NCBI GenBank assembly: GCA_040397785.1
Contig: JBBAVI010000008.1
Location: forward strand, 1 to 64,000
DNA length: 64,000 bases
Reading direction: 5' to 3'
Source of the DNA: M3007 sp040397785
GTDB lineage: Bacteria; Bacteroidota; Bacteroidia; Chitinophagales; Saprospiraceae
The position numbers were made by a program, and so were the translations under genes. Below are positions 41,336-51,500 of the stretch, piece by piece (position 1 is the first letter of the stretch; each line of letters opens with the position of its first letter). The notes beneath the pieces were generated by a model. It did not search any database. It worked only from the letters and a program-made list of their open reading frames with translations, and was not told the origin of the DNA.

Positions 41336-42730
41336 CTACTCTCCAAAAATCTCTTTAAGTTTTATCCCTAATTGTTCGCCCCGGATATTTCGAGCAAGGA
41401 TATTACCTTTTTTGTCGATCAGGACCGTTTGGGGGATGGAAGTTACGGAATACATGGCTGCATGTTCGCTTTGCCAACCTTTGAGGTCACTTACATGGTA
41501 CCAGGTTAGTCCGTCTTGTTCGATTGCATTTTTCCATGCAGTTCTGTCGCGGTCGAGGCTCACGCCCAGGATTTCAAAACCTTTGTCCTTGTATTTGTTG
41601 TAATTCACTTTGACATTTGGATTTTCCTTGCGGCATGGTCCGCACCAGCTCGCCCAAAAGTCAATCAGAACTACTTTTCCGCGCAACTTACTGAGCGCAA
41701 AGGTGGTGCTATCGGGCGTCATGCCAGCAATATCGGGTGCTTCAAATCCAGGCGTAAAGGTGGATGCTTTTTTAAGTTCAAAATCGAGGCGGTTGATTTC
41801 GCCATAGCTTTGGCTTTTGTATTGCTCGATGTACATGCGTGCCCAGCTTGGGTAGTTTCCAGAATTGGAGTTTTTGGCCGCGTTCACCATTCCACTTAAT
41901 GCCATCCGGTGGGTTTTGGTACCTGCCAAGATTTTAGCAAGCGCTGTTTCCATGATTGGTTTAATTTCCTCTGGGGTGGCAGCAACTGCAACCAACGCGG
42001 TATGCAGGGCTTCAAAAGCAGTTGTTACGTCTGGGATGTTATCGTAATTCCGATCGGTCGCGAGGTTTGCGTTTGCGAAAAACTGCTTGCTTAGAAAGTC
42101 TTTTTCATCAGCAAAGCCTTTTTGGCCGGTAAACTCAGGATGGAGGAACAAGGTAGCAACGCGCCAGAGGAGTTGGTTGTTCAATTTAAGCGAGTCGAGG
42201 TATTTCGTTTTTGCAACATTGAGTGCAGTCAGTTGTTTGACTGCATCCTGTTGTTCGGCTCCTTTTGCAGCGATTCTGGTTTGTCGGGCTTTGTCGGCTT
42301 GGGCGCGGAAAAGTTCGATGCGTTTAAGGACATTTTCATAGGCCTTATTGATCGCAGATCCGGAGGTGCGTCCTTTTTGAATGATTTGGGCATTGGCAAA
42401 AAAGTTGACATTGCTTTCTTCACCCAAGATGACCGATGCAGTATTAATTTCGTTCAAGCCGATGGCATAAAAGCGTTGGCTGGAAGCGGGGATCGTAAAA
42501 ATAAACAAACTATCGCTTGCGCGTTTGCCACCGCGTGCGATGGGGCGTGTAGCCAACCCCATGGGTTCAAACAAGGTAATACTGTCCATATTTGAAGACA
42601 TGCCATACAATCGGCAAGCGAGGGTGATGGTTGCGTTTTCGCGCGGATCTTTTGGGGCTGGTTTGGCATTACTTTTTTGAAATGCGAAAAGTGAAGCTGG
42701 TAAAAAGAGCAGCAGAAATAGATATTTCAT
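41336..42730 (-). CDS. TlpA-like thioredoxin-fold exported protein
   Basis: A 464-residue exported protein. It has a signal peptide (MKYLFLLLFLPASLFAFQ), a large N-terminal region of the kind found before Bacteroidota TlpA domains, a helical middle with heptad-like charged segments, and a C-terminal thioredoxin domain. The active site is WASWCGPCRKEN and the cis-Pro region is SIPQTVLID. It probably reduces or exchanges disulfides in the periplasm. The start at 42730 replaces an in-frame ATG at 43006. A -7-like TAATTTTG lies at 42766-42773 on the minus strand. Confidence 0.88.
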   Translation of the reverse strand: MKYLFLLLFLPASLFAFQKSNAKPAPKDPRENATITLACRLYGMSSNMDSITLFEPMGLATRPIARGGKRASDSLFIFTIPASSQRFYAIGLNEINTASVILGEESNVNFFANAQIIQKGRTSGSAINKAYENVLKRIELFRAQADKARQTRIAAKGAEQQDAVKQLTALNVAKTKYLDSLKLNNQLLWRVATLFLHPEFTGQKGFADEKDFLSKQFFANANLATDRNYDNIPDVTTAFEALHTALVAVAATPEEIKPIMETALAKILAGTKTHRMALSGMVNAAKNSNSGNYPSWARMYIEQYKSQSYGEINRLDFELKKASTFTPGFEAPDIAGMTPDSTTFALSKLRGKVVLIDFWASWCGPCRKENPNVKVNYNKYKDKGFEILGVSLDRDRTAWKNAIEQDGLTWYHVSDLKGWQSEHAAMYSVTSIPQTVLIDKKGNILARNIRGEQLGIKLKEIFGE

Positions 42731-42765
42731 AGTTGTTTTAAGCATTGGTGAATTGTGAAGAAGCA

Positions 42766-42773
42766 CAAAATTA
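42766..42773 (-). promoter_or_regulatory. -7 box of the TlpA-like gene
   Basis: TAATTTTG on the minus strand fits TAnnTTTG, 36 bases before the start at 42730. No -33 TTG at the proper distance. Confidence 0.35.
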
Positions 42774-42894
42774 GGGTATTCGCCGCCTTGCCCGCCATGA
42801 TCAAAAGTTAATAAGCCCTTAAATTGGATGGAAACCCGGTTTTCGAAGGGTGTTTTTAGATAGAAATCAGGATAGCAAGGCTTAACAACCTGGA

Positions 42895-43554
42895 TTAGCG
42901 TACGGTGATAGTTCGAGATTTCGTGTAAAGTTCGACAATGGATGATGTTTGTACACCGTCGACGTCTTTTTTGATGAGTTTTTTGCGCACCAGGTACAGT
43001 TCCCATTTTCCAGGGCTTATTTCGCTCAATTTAGCGGCGGGGAATTCAATTTTTGATTCGGGTCCTTGGGAAATAATTTCCATTGGTACTGTTTGACCGG
43101 AGGCGCGTTGTTCCCAGATCAGGACCATGGTTTCGCCTTTTTCGAGTGCGGGGCCTTTCCAGCGCAATGTAGCGGGTTGCTTGGCAGGCAGGGTATCGGA
43201 GGCGAACTTGAATTCTGAGATTGGATTTGGCATTAATAATAAGGTGTGCAATTTAGTTTCCGGGGAGTTCCAGGTGAATTTGAGTTCGGGTACAAAGGCT
43301 GCATTGTAAGAAGTTCGGTACTGCAAACCTTGGATAGGCATTAAATCCATGGCTTTTCCCTGGAACTGAATTCCGCCGGGGATTTCAACTGGATGAGCAT
43401 CGGTACCATGCTTCATGGTCGATTCTACCTTAATGACCCCTTCTTGTTCGTCCAGTCGGACATAGCATTGGAGGGTAGCAGTTTGGTCAATTGTCGGATT
43501 GGCGCAATAAGAAAATGCCAAAGTGGTCAGAACTGAAAAAAAGATGTGTTTCAT
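42895..43554 (-). CDS. Exported hypothetical protein, probable lipoprotein
   Basis: A 219-residue protein of unknown function. The start at 43554 (MKHIFF) gives a short signal peptide that ends at a cysteine (LAFSYCANP), a weak lipobox. The body is predicted beta-rich, with WKGPALEKGETMVLIWEQRA suggesting an immunoglobulin-like or carbohydrate-type sandwich. No catalytic motif is recognised. It lies upstream of the TlpA-like gene on the same strand, but 164 bases apart. Confidence 0.65.
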   Translation of the reverse strand: MKHIFFSVLTTLAFSYCANPTIDQTATLQCYVRLDEQEGVIKVESTMKHGTDAHPVEIPGGIQFQGKAMDLMPIQGLQYRTSYNAAFVPELKFTWNSPETKLHTLLLMPNPISEFKFASDTLPAKQPATLRWKGPALEKGETMVLIWEQRASGQTVPMEIISQGPESKIEFPAAKLSEISPGKWELYLVRKKLIKKDVDGVQTSSIVELYTKSRTITVR

Positions 43555-43756
43555 AGCAATGTCTAAATATCTTTGCCGCTGATCGGCATGCGTTGGGTGT
43601 TGGTAGAAAAGTTGAAAGGCAAAGGTCTGCGATGTGCAGCGAATTTTCAACTTCTTTCACGAAGCGAAATTGTGCATTCACAGTTGGCAGCGGGTATTTC
43701 ACACAATCGGCCTTTTCGGTTAATAAAACAATGGTTATTTTCGACCTACGAATCGC

Positions 43757-44695
43757 ATGAAACGAGTATTAATTACGGATGATTGCCATCCATTGTTGAT
43801 GGAAGGTTTAGCATCCTTAGGGTACCAATCTGATTTTGTACCGGATATTACACCGGAAGCAACGTTGAATCAAATATCTGCCTATACAGGTTTGATTATC
43901 AATAGCAAAATCCAGGTTAACCGCGATTTTTTAGATCGTGCAGTGTTGTTGAAGTTTGTAGGCAGGTTGGGTTCTGGGATGGAAATTGTAGATCGGCCCT
44001 ATGCTGCAGAACTGGGGGTATCTGTTTTCAGCAGTCCGGAGGGTAATCGCAATGCGGTAGCGGAGCAAGCATTGGGGATGTTACTGAGTTTGTCGAATCA
44101 TTTATCGCGTGCAGATCAGGAAGTGCGGCAGAAAATATGGCGACGGGAGGCAAATCGCGGATGGGAATTGCGGGGTAAAACACTAGGAATTATTGGTTTT
44201 GGGCATACTGGTCGTCAGTTTGCAAAAAAACTAGCAGGGATGGAAATGAAAGTATTGAGTTATGACAGATATTTGAACGATTATTCGGAAGGGATGCATT
44301 GGGTAAAAGAAGTAGAAAGTTTGGAGGGCATTGTAAATCAGGCAGATATTATCAGTTTACATTTGCCTTTGACCATGGAGACCAGGCACTTGGTAGATGC
44401 AGCCTTTATACAGCGGTGTAAACCGGGTTTTATTTTGATCAATACAGCCCGTGGGGCATGCGTAGATACGGCAGCGGTTGTGGAAGGATTGGCGAGTGGA
44501 CAGATAGGAGGTGCTTGTTTGGATGTTTTTGAAAATGAAAAACCATCCACCTATACGGCTTCAGAATTGGCGGTATATGAGCAATTGTTCGGCTTTGAAA
44601 ATGTAGTTTTGACGCCGCATATCGCTGGATGGACGCTAGAGTCGAAACGATTGCTTGCAGAAACGCTTTTGCAGAAAATAAAAGGGGTGTTTTAG
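43757..44695 (+). CDS. D-2-hydroxyacid dehydrogenase, phosphoglycerate dehydrogenase-like
   Basis: A 312-residue NAD-dependent enzyme. The Rossmann motif is LGIIGFGHTGRQFAKKL. Substrate and catalytic segments are NSKIQVNRDFLD, FVGRLGSGMEIVD, INTARGACVDTAAVVEGL (catalytic Arg), ACLDVFENEKPS (Glu) and LTPHIAGWTLES (His). It resembles SerA without the ACT domain, so 3-phosphoglycerate is the best guess for the substrate, but other 2-hydroxyacids are possible. It ends 61 bases before the large TonB receptor gene and may share a promoter with it. Confidence 0.88.
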   Translation: MKRVLITDDCHPLLMEGLASLGYQSDFVPDITPEATLNQISAYTGLIINSKIQVNRDFLDRAVLLKFVGRLGSGMEIVDRPYAAELGVSVFSSPEGNRNAVAEQALGMLLSLSNHLSRADQEVRQKIWRREANRGWELRGKTLGIIGFGHTGRQFAKKLAGMEMKVLSYDRYLNDYSEGMHWVKEVESLEGIVNQADIISLHLPLTMETRHLVDAAFIQRCKPGFILINTARGACVDTAAVVEGLASGQIGGACLDVFENEKPSTYTASELAVYEQLFGFENVVLTPHIAGWTLESKRLLAETLLQKIKGVF

Positions 44696-44756
44696 TACAT
44701 ATTTACTATCATTGCGCCCTTTTTGGATTATATTCATCTTTTTTAACCACTGTTCT

Positions 44757-47700
44757 ATGGTACGTTCTTTACTATTAACATTCGCAATGCTCTTGAGCGC
44801 CGGAGCCCTACTTGCCCAGTCGACTATCTTGTCGGGCAAGGTATCGGACGATAAGGGCGAAGCGCTGATTGGAGCAACCGTCAAGGTGCTGAAAGGCACT
44901 GATTTTGTGAAGGGGACTATTACCGACTTCAATGGCGATTATCGTATTCAGATTGATCCGGGAAAATATGACCTGGAAATTTCTTATACTGGTTTTTCAA
45001 CATCTCGCCAAACAGGAGTTCAGGTACTTTCTGGCAGAATCAACCAATTGGATATCGGCATGTCATCCAATACTGTGTTGGGTGAGGTCACTGTGTCTTA
45101 TCGTGCTCCACTGATTGAGCAGGACAAAACGCAAGGCGGTCAGACCCTTACTTCCGAACAAATCAAAAACCTCCCTACACGTAGCGTTAATGCGATTGTA
45201 GCCACAACAGCGGGCACAAGTTCCATTGATGGGGGTGAGGTAAACATCAAAGGCTCGCGTTCAAATGGCACGAACTATTACATTGATGGTATTCGTGTAC
45301 AAGGTTCACCACCGCCTGTTCAGGACATTGAGCAATTGTCGGTTATTACGGGCGGTTTGGGTGCCGAGTATGGTGACGTGACGGGTGGTGTAATTTCGGT
45401 GATCACCAAAGGGCCTGCCAGTGAGTACCACGGAGGTGTTGAAATTGAAAACTCCAATGGATTGGATCCTTATGGATGGTTTTTGGCAACAGCCAACGTG
45501 AGTGGCCCAATTTTGAAGAAAAAAGAACCCACTGGAGAAACCCGTACGGTGATTGGTTTCCGTATGTCTGGTCAGTATAGATACCAGAAGGATGACGATC
45601 CACCGGCAACCAACGTTTTTAAAGCGAAGGAAAGTGTTTTGGCAAACCTCGACCGCAATCCTTTGCGTCGGAATGGCGCTTCTATATCCAACTCAGCGGA
45701 ATTTATCAACAGTGATTCTGTAGAAGTATTAAACTATCGGACGGATCAGAATCGTTCGGACTTGGATTTGACGGGTAAGTTGGATTTCAAATTGACGGAT
45801 AAAATTGATTTTAGCATCACCGGTACGTTTGCCGATGTAAAAAATCGTTTTAATCCTACCGACGATTATCCTACCTGGGCGATTTTGAATTCAAAATACA
45901 ACCCGACCGATTATAGTCAGCGCTATCGGGGTATTGCTCGTTTCCGCCACCGTTTAGGTAGTGCAGAAGAAGTTGAAAGCAAAGCCAGCAATAAGATTTC
46001 AATTTCAAATGCGAGTTACCAATTGCAGTTTGGTTTTGAGCGTGGTTTGAGCAAAAACTATGATCCACGGCACGAAGACCGCTATTTTGATTATGGTTAC
46101 ATCGGTCGATTCAGTTTTGACTATGAGCCTGTAACAGGCCCAAATGATAATGGAGATTTTGCCCATATCGACAACAGCGAGCAGTTTACTGGATTTCAGG
46201 CAGGTTACATTAATTCTAATGGCAAGTTGGTCATTCCAAATGGTAGCCGCAACGGGAATGGAGAAACCAGTGCGCAAGGTGGTTTGGTTGCGTACAACCA
46301 GTTTGCTGACCAGAATTTTTATCCTTCTTATGTGGTACGAAATGGTTTGTTTAGTTCTACGTATGATGATGTTTGGGGTGGTATGTATGCCAACATCAAC
46401 ACCATTTACAACCGCTCAAGAAAATCTGAAAATGATATTGTCACCATTACTGCCAACAGTAGTTTTGATTTGAAATTAGGCAAAACCGGCACGCACAACA
46501 TCCAGTTTGGTTTGATGAATGAGCAGCGCACTTTGCGTAGTTATACATTGGCGCCTTTTGGTTTGTGGAACCTGGCAGAGCAGTCGATCAACAGTCATTT
46601 CAATGGTTTGGATACGACCAAAGTAATTGGAAAGATATTTGTTGAATTTACAGGTGATTCCATTGACCAATATGCGAACGCTTATGTAGATTTCCCGGCC
46701 AATAAGTTTTACAAGAAAGTACGCGAAAAACTGGGTGTACCATTGGATCAATGGGTGAACAGCAATGCTCTGACACCTGAACAGTTGAGTTTGGACATGT
46801 TTGCGCCCCGCGAATTGACAGAGCAAGGTTACGTAAGTTTTTACGGTTATGACTACTTGGGCAATAAAACGGCCAATGGTGTAACCTTTAATGACTTTTT
46901 CACCAGTACAGATGTAGATGGTGTGCGGAATTATCCGGTTGCGCCTTTGCAGCCTTTGTATCAGGCAGCATTTATCAAGGACAAATTCACCTTTAACAAG
47001 ATGATTGTGAGTCTTGGTTTGCGGGTAGAGCGGTTTGACTTGAATACCAAAGTATTGCGCGATCAGTATTCTTTGTACCAGATCATGTCTGCGAAAGATT
47101 ATTTCGCAACGGTTCCGGGTGTTCCGAATCGTCCGGGTACTATTGGCGACGATTTCAAAGTATATGTTACCAGTCCACAAGAATTGGGTAAGCCTAAAGC
47201 GTTCCGGAATGGCAACACCTGGTATTTTGCTGATGGTCGTCAGGCGAATGATGGCAACGTAATCTTTGGTGGTGGGGTTGTTACACCTTTATTATTAGAC
47301 TCTATTTCGGGTGATGATATTGTGGACAACCGTTACAATCCAAACACATCGTTTGAGGATTACACGCCACAAGTAAACTGGTTGCCACGTTTGGCGTTTT
47401 CATTCCCGATTTCGAAGGATGCAAACTTCTTTGCGCACTATGACGTATTGGTACAGCGCCCACCCAGCAACTGGGAGGTTACACCATTGGATTACTTGTA
47501 TTTCTATACACCTGGTCGCACGCCAACGAACAACGCAAATTTGCGTCCAGAGCGTGTAGTTGACTATGAGGTTGGTTTCCAGCAGCGTTTGAATCAAAAC
47601 TCTGCGCTTAAATTTTCAGCATACTACCGCGAGTTGCGCGATATGATTCAGCGTCGTACCATTTTGTATGTTCCCGTAATTGGTCGTTATGACACATATG

Positions 47701-48413
47701 GAAACATTGACTATGGCACAGTTAAAGGTTTCACGTTGCAATATGACCTGCGTCGTATTCAAAACACGGAGTTGCGTTTGGCGTACACTTTGCAATTTGC
47801 GGATGGTACTGGTTCGGATGCTAATTCACAGCGTGGTTTGACATCACGTGGTAATATTCGTTCGTTGTTTCCCTTAAATTTTGACGAGCGTCACAATATT
47901 CAGGCGATCATTGATTATCGTTTTGATAATGGTAAAGCATACAACGGCCCCCGGCTTTTTGGCAACGACATTTTGGCTGATTTTGGCGCGAACATGCAAA
48001 TTGCGGCAGTTTCTGGCCGTCCTTACACTTCAACTATCCGCGCTACCCGTTTTGGTGGCGAGGGTACTTCTGGAGCGATCAACGGCAGCCGTTTGCCATG
48101 GCGTTTGAACATTGACTTGCGTTTGGATAAAACCTGGAGTTTGACCGCGAAAGATAAGAAGCCGTTGACAATCAATGTGTATTTCCGTGTTTCCAACTTG
48201 TTGAACCGTTTGAATGTGATAGGTGTTTATAGTGCAACAGGCGACCCGAAAAATGACGGTTACCTTGCGAGCGACCAAGGCACATCCGAACTTTCGGGTA
48301 TTACTGGTGCACAAATTGCTGCTTACCAGAGCTCGTATTCATGGATTTTGAATAACCCGAATAACTATGCGCAACCGCGCAGACTGTTTATCGGCGCTGC
48401 TTTAGGATTCTAA
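44757..48413 (+). CDS. OAR-like TonB-dependent receptor, 1218 residues
   Basis: A large outer membrane receptor. Signal peptide (about 1-21, cleavage after LLAQ) is followed by a carboxypeptidase-regulatory-like domain (ILSGKVSDDKGEALIGATVK, TDFNGDYRIQIDPGKYDLEI). The plug has LPTRSVNAIVATTAGTSS, VNIKGSRSNGTNYYIDGIRV and GGLGAEYGDVTGGVISVITK. A long barrel with large loops follows. There is no SusD partner; instead a huge secreted protein and a PorV-type porin follow. The start at 44757 (MVRSLL) replaces 44712. It is likely the first gene of this outer-membrane unit. Confidence 0.92.
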   Translation: MVRSLLLTFAMLLSAGALLAQSTILSGKVSDDKGEALIGATVKVLKGTDFVKGTITDFNGDYRIQIDPGKYDLEISYTGFSTSRQTGVQVLSGRINQLDIGMSSNTVLGEVTVSYRAPLIEQDKTQGGQTLTSEQIKNLPTRSVNAIVATTAGTSSIDGGEVNIKGSRSNGTNYYIDGIRVQGSPPPVQDIEQLSVITGGLGAEYGDVTGGVISVITKGPASEYHGGVEIENSNGLDPYGWFLATANVSGPILKKKEPTGETRTVIGFRMSGQYRYQKDDDPPATNVFKAKESVLANLDRNPLRRNGASISNSAEFINSDSVEVLNYRTDQNRSDLDLTGKLDFKLTDKIDFSITGTFADVKNRFNPTDDYPTWAILNSKYNPTDYSQRYRGIARFRHRLGSAEEVESKASNKISISNASYQLQFGFERGLSKNYDPRHEDRYFDYGYIGRFSFDYEPVTGPNDNGDFAHIDNSEQFTGFQAGYINSNGKLVIPNGSRNGNGETSAQGGLVAYNQFADQNFYPSYVVRNGLFSSTYDDVWGGMYANINTIYNRSRKSENDIVTITANSSFDLKLGKTGTHNIQFGLMNEQRTLRSYTLAPFGLWNLAEQSINSHFNGLDTTKVIGKIFVEFTGDSIDQYANAYVDFPANKFYKKVREKLGVPLDQWVNSNALTPEQLSLDMFAPRELTEQGYVSFYGYDYLGNKTANGVTFNDFFTSTDVDGVRNYPVAPLQPLYQAAFIKDKFTFNKMIVSLGLRVERFDLNTKVLRDQYSLYQIMSAKDYFATVPGVPNRPGTIGDDFKVYVTSPQELGKPKAFRNGNTWYFADGRQANDGNVIFGGGVVTPLLLDSISGDDIVDNRYNPNTSFEDYTPQVNWLPRLAFSFPISKDANFFAHYDVLVQRPPSNWEVTPLDYLYFYTPGRTPTNNANLRPERVVDYEVGFQQRLNQNSALKFSAYYRELRDMIQRRTILYVPVIGRYDTYGNIDYGTVKGFTLQYDLRRIQNTELRLAYTLQFADGTGSDANSQRGLTSRGNIRSLFPLNFDERHNIQAIIDYRFDNGKAYNGPRLFGNDILADFGANMQIAAVSGRPYTSTIRATRFGGEGTSGAINGSRLPWRLNIDLRLDKTWSLTAKDKKPLTINVYFRVSNLLNRLNVIGVYSATGDPKNDGYLASDQGTSELSGITGAQIAAYQSSYSWILNNPNNYAQPRRLFIGAALGF

Positions 48414-48542
48414 TTTGGTGCATTTTCAGAGCCTGCATGCTGAATAAGATTTATTTCAACGTGTAATCGCTCCATAAAACAATATCCTTCAAATCTGCTT
48501 GGACTGTTCAATTTCATTTCAAGACATTTAAAAATTAAACAC

Positions 48543-51500
48543 ATGCGTAATTACAAACTTTGGATAGCAACCCTGCTTGCAATAGTAGTTTGCGGAAGTG
48601 CCATGGCGCACGTTCCCGACTATGTACGCAAGGTAACCCGCCCAAACAAGGTTCAATACCGCGATGTTTGCGCCAACTCTAAGTCTCAAATTGACCAGGA
48701 GATTAACAATGTGCGCGCTCGATTGCTTGGCGGTGGTGACTGTTGGTGGGACTTTTCTTTTGGCCGATATATTGTACCAAAAGTAGACGTGGCTTCTGGT
48801 CAGCGAGAGGTATCCTCCATCTTTGCAGGTTCTGTTTGGTTGGGTGGTATTGACCCTGGTGGTAGCCTGAAGTTGGCTTGTCAGGATTACCGAAATGACG
48901 GTAGGAACGACTTTTGGCCTGGTCCTTTGACCGAGCAAGGTATTACAGACGAATTTACTTGTACCAACTGGGACCGTCACTTTCGTGTGACGGGAGAGGA
49001 AATTCGTCGGCATTTGAAAAACCTGGCAGATAGTGTTTTGGATGTATCTGCTATTCCGATTGGGGTAAAAGGTTGGCCTGCGCAAGGCAATCAATTTTTC
49101 CCCTTTGTTTGGGGTTTTAGCCTACCAAACACCCAACAGGCGTTGGCTGGTTTTTTTGATAAAGATGAGGACGGTTTGTATAACCCTTTAAAAGGAGACT
49201 ATCCGTCGATCGAAATTCGCGGGTGCGCGCAAAACCGTTACCCGGATGAAATGATTTTTTGGATATACAATGACCAGGGTGCTGGTGCTCCGCACGCACG
49301 TACCAATGGCAAACCAATTCAGATGGAGGTACAGGTACAGGCATTTGGCTATCTGACCAACGATGAATTGAACGATATGACGTTCCACCGTTACAAATTG
49401 ATCAACCGTGCTGTAGAACGCATCGACTCGATGTTTTTTGCAATGTGGCTTGATCCAGATTTGGGTTGTTCCATTGATGATTATATTGGTTGCGACAGTT
49501 CAAAAAACCTGATGTACATCTACAACCAGGATGCGACCGATGGTCAGCCGGGCGCTAACTGTGATGATGGTGTTGCTACTTACGGAACGACTGTTCCGAT
49601 TTTGGGTTGCGACTATTTCCGCGGTCCATTGGATACGTTTGCGAATGAAATAGGCATGTCTTCCTTCATGTATTACAACCGGACCGGTACAGGAGGCCCC
49701 TTTGCAGGAACCTATGACCCGACTCAACCGGGTGAATACTACCGTTATATCACTGGTAGCTGGCGGGATGGAACGCCGCTTACCCAAGGTGGCAATGGCT
49801 ATAATAACAATACAGGTATTCCGACCAGCTATGCATTGACAGAAACACCCGACAATCCGAATGGATGGTCGATGTGTACGGCTAACTTGCCAGTAGGTGA
49901 CCGTCGTACCCTGCAGGCTTCTGGTCCATTTACTTTGAAGCCAGGTGCCGTAAACGAGTTGATTATTGGTTTGCCTTGGGTGCCTGAGCAGGATTACCCA
50001 TGTCCGAACCTCGATAACTTGTTCCGTGCCGATAACCTTGCACAAGGTTTGTTTGATAACTGTTTTGAGTTATTGGAAGGCCCGGATGCGCCAACAGTAG
50101 GTTGGATTGAGTCGAATAAGGAAGTAATTGCGGTGTTGTCAAATGCACCACCGTCGAATAACTTTGTAAAAGAAAACGAAGACTATAGAGTACAAGACTT
50201 CCTGGCACCTGAAAGTTTGAAAAACAGTCCAGACTCTTTGATCGTTGAATCTACTTACTACAAATTTGAAGGCTATTTGGTGTACCAATTGTCTGATCCG
50301 AATGTATCAACGTCGGAGTTTGACAACCCGGAGAAGAGCCGGTTGGTGTTCAATGTAGACGTTAAAAACAACGTAACAAAACTGTACAACTGGATTGAAG
50401 GTCGTGATCCATTTACGAAAAAGCGGATTTACTTCCCAGAAGAGCAGATTGCTGGCTCGGATGGTGGTGTTCGCCACACTTTTAGCATCAAGGAAGATAA
50501 GTTTGCGTTGGGCAACAGCAAAGCGCTTATTAACCATAAGAAGTATTACTATGCCGTAATTGCATATGGTTACAACAACTTTGAAAATTTTAACCCACTT
50601 GCTCAACCTTCGGCTACCGGACAATCTCGTCCGTACTTGCCAAGCCGTAAATCGGGAGATGGCTCTGCGATTCAAATATATACGGTAATTCCGCGTCCGA
50701 TTGTAGACCAGGCATTACAGTCTTCTTATGGAGATGGTTTGGAGGTTACGCGCTTGGAAGGTGTGGGTGCTGGTGGTAATTTCCTGGATTTGACGGATGA
50801 GACCTATGACCGCATTTTGAACAGTGATTTTGATAGTACCTTGACGTACAAACAAGGACGTGCTCCAATTACGGTGACGATTTTCAATCCATTGGAAGTA
50901 AAAGACGGCGATTTTGAATTGAGTTTTGTTGATTCAGACAATAATGACAGCCAGTTGGATGTGAATGCACGTTGGCAATTGCGCCGCGTTTCTGATGGCA
51001 CCACCATTGCATCTGAAAAGTCGATTGAAAAGTTGAATGAGCAATTGATCCTGCAATACGGTTTCGCTGTGTCGATTGCCCAATCTGCCGAGCCAGGTGA
51101 TTTGGCGGATGAAAAGAACGGTGGTATTGGCATGGAAATCGAGTACAAAGATCCGAACGCTGCTTGGTTGACAGGATATGGCGACCAATTAACGGCACCT
51201 TTCAACTATGTACGCACAACAGAGCCCGTACCGGATGCTGATTACGACCAAAACGGTGATGGTATTCCATTGGATCCAAATGGTGGTTTGAGTAAATTGG
51301 GTAATGCAACAGATGGTGAGTTGGGCTGGTTTGTTCCTTATGTATTGGCCAACTGGCGCTTGCGCGATCAGGCCGATGTTCCGAACGACCGCATGATTAC
51401 ACCAGCATGGACAGATAAATTTGGCAATATTCCACAAGGACAGTTTAATAGTCAGGCGGTATTTGCTTCAGAGTCACAAGAAAACATACGCCGCAGCCGT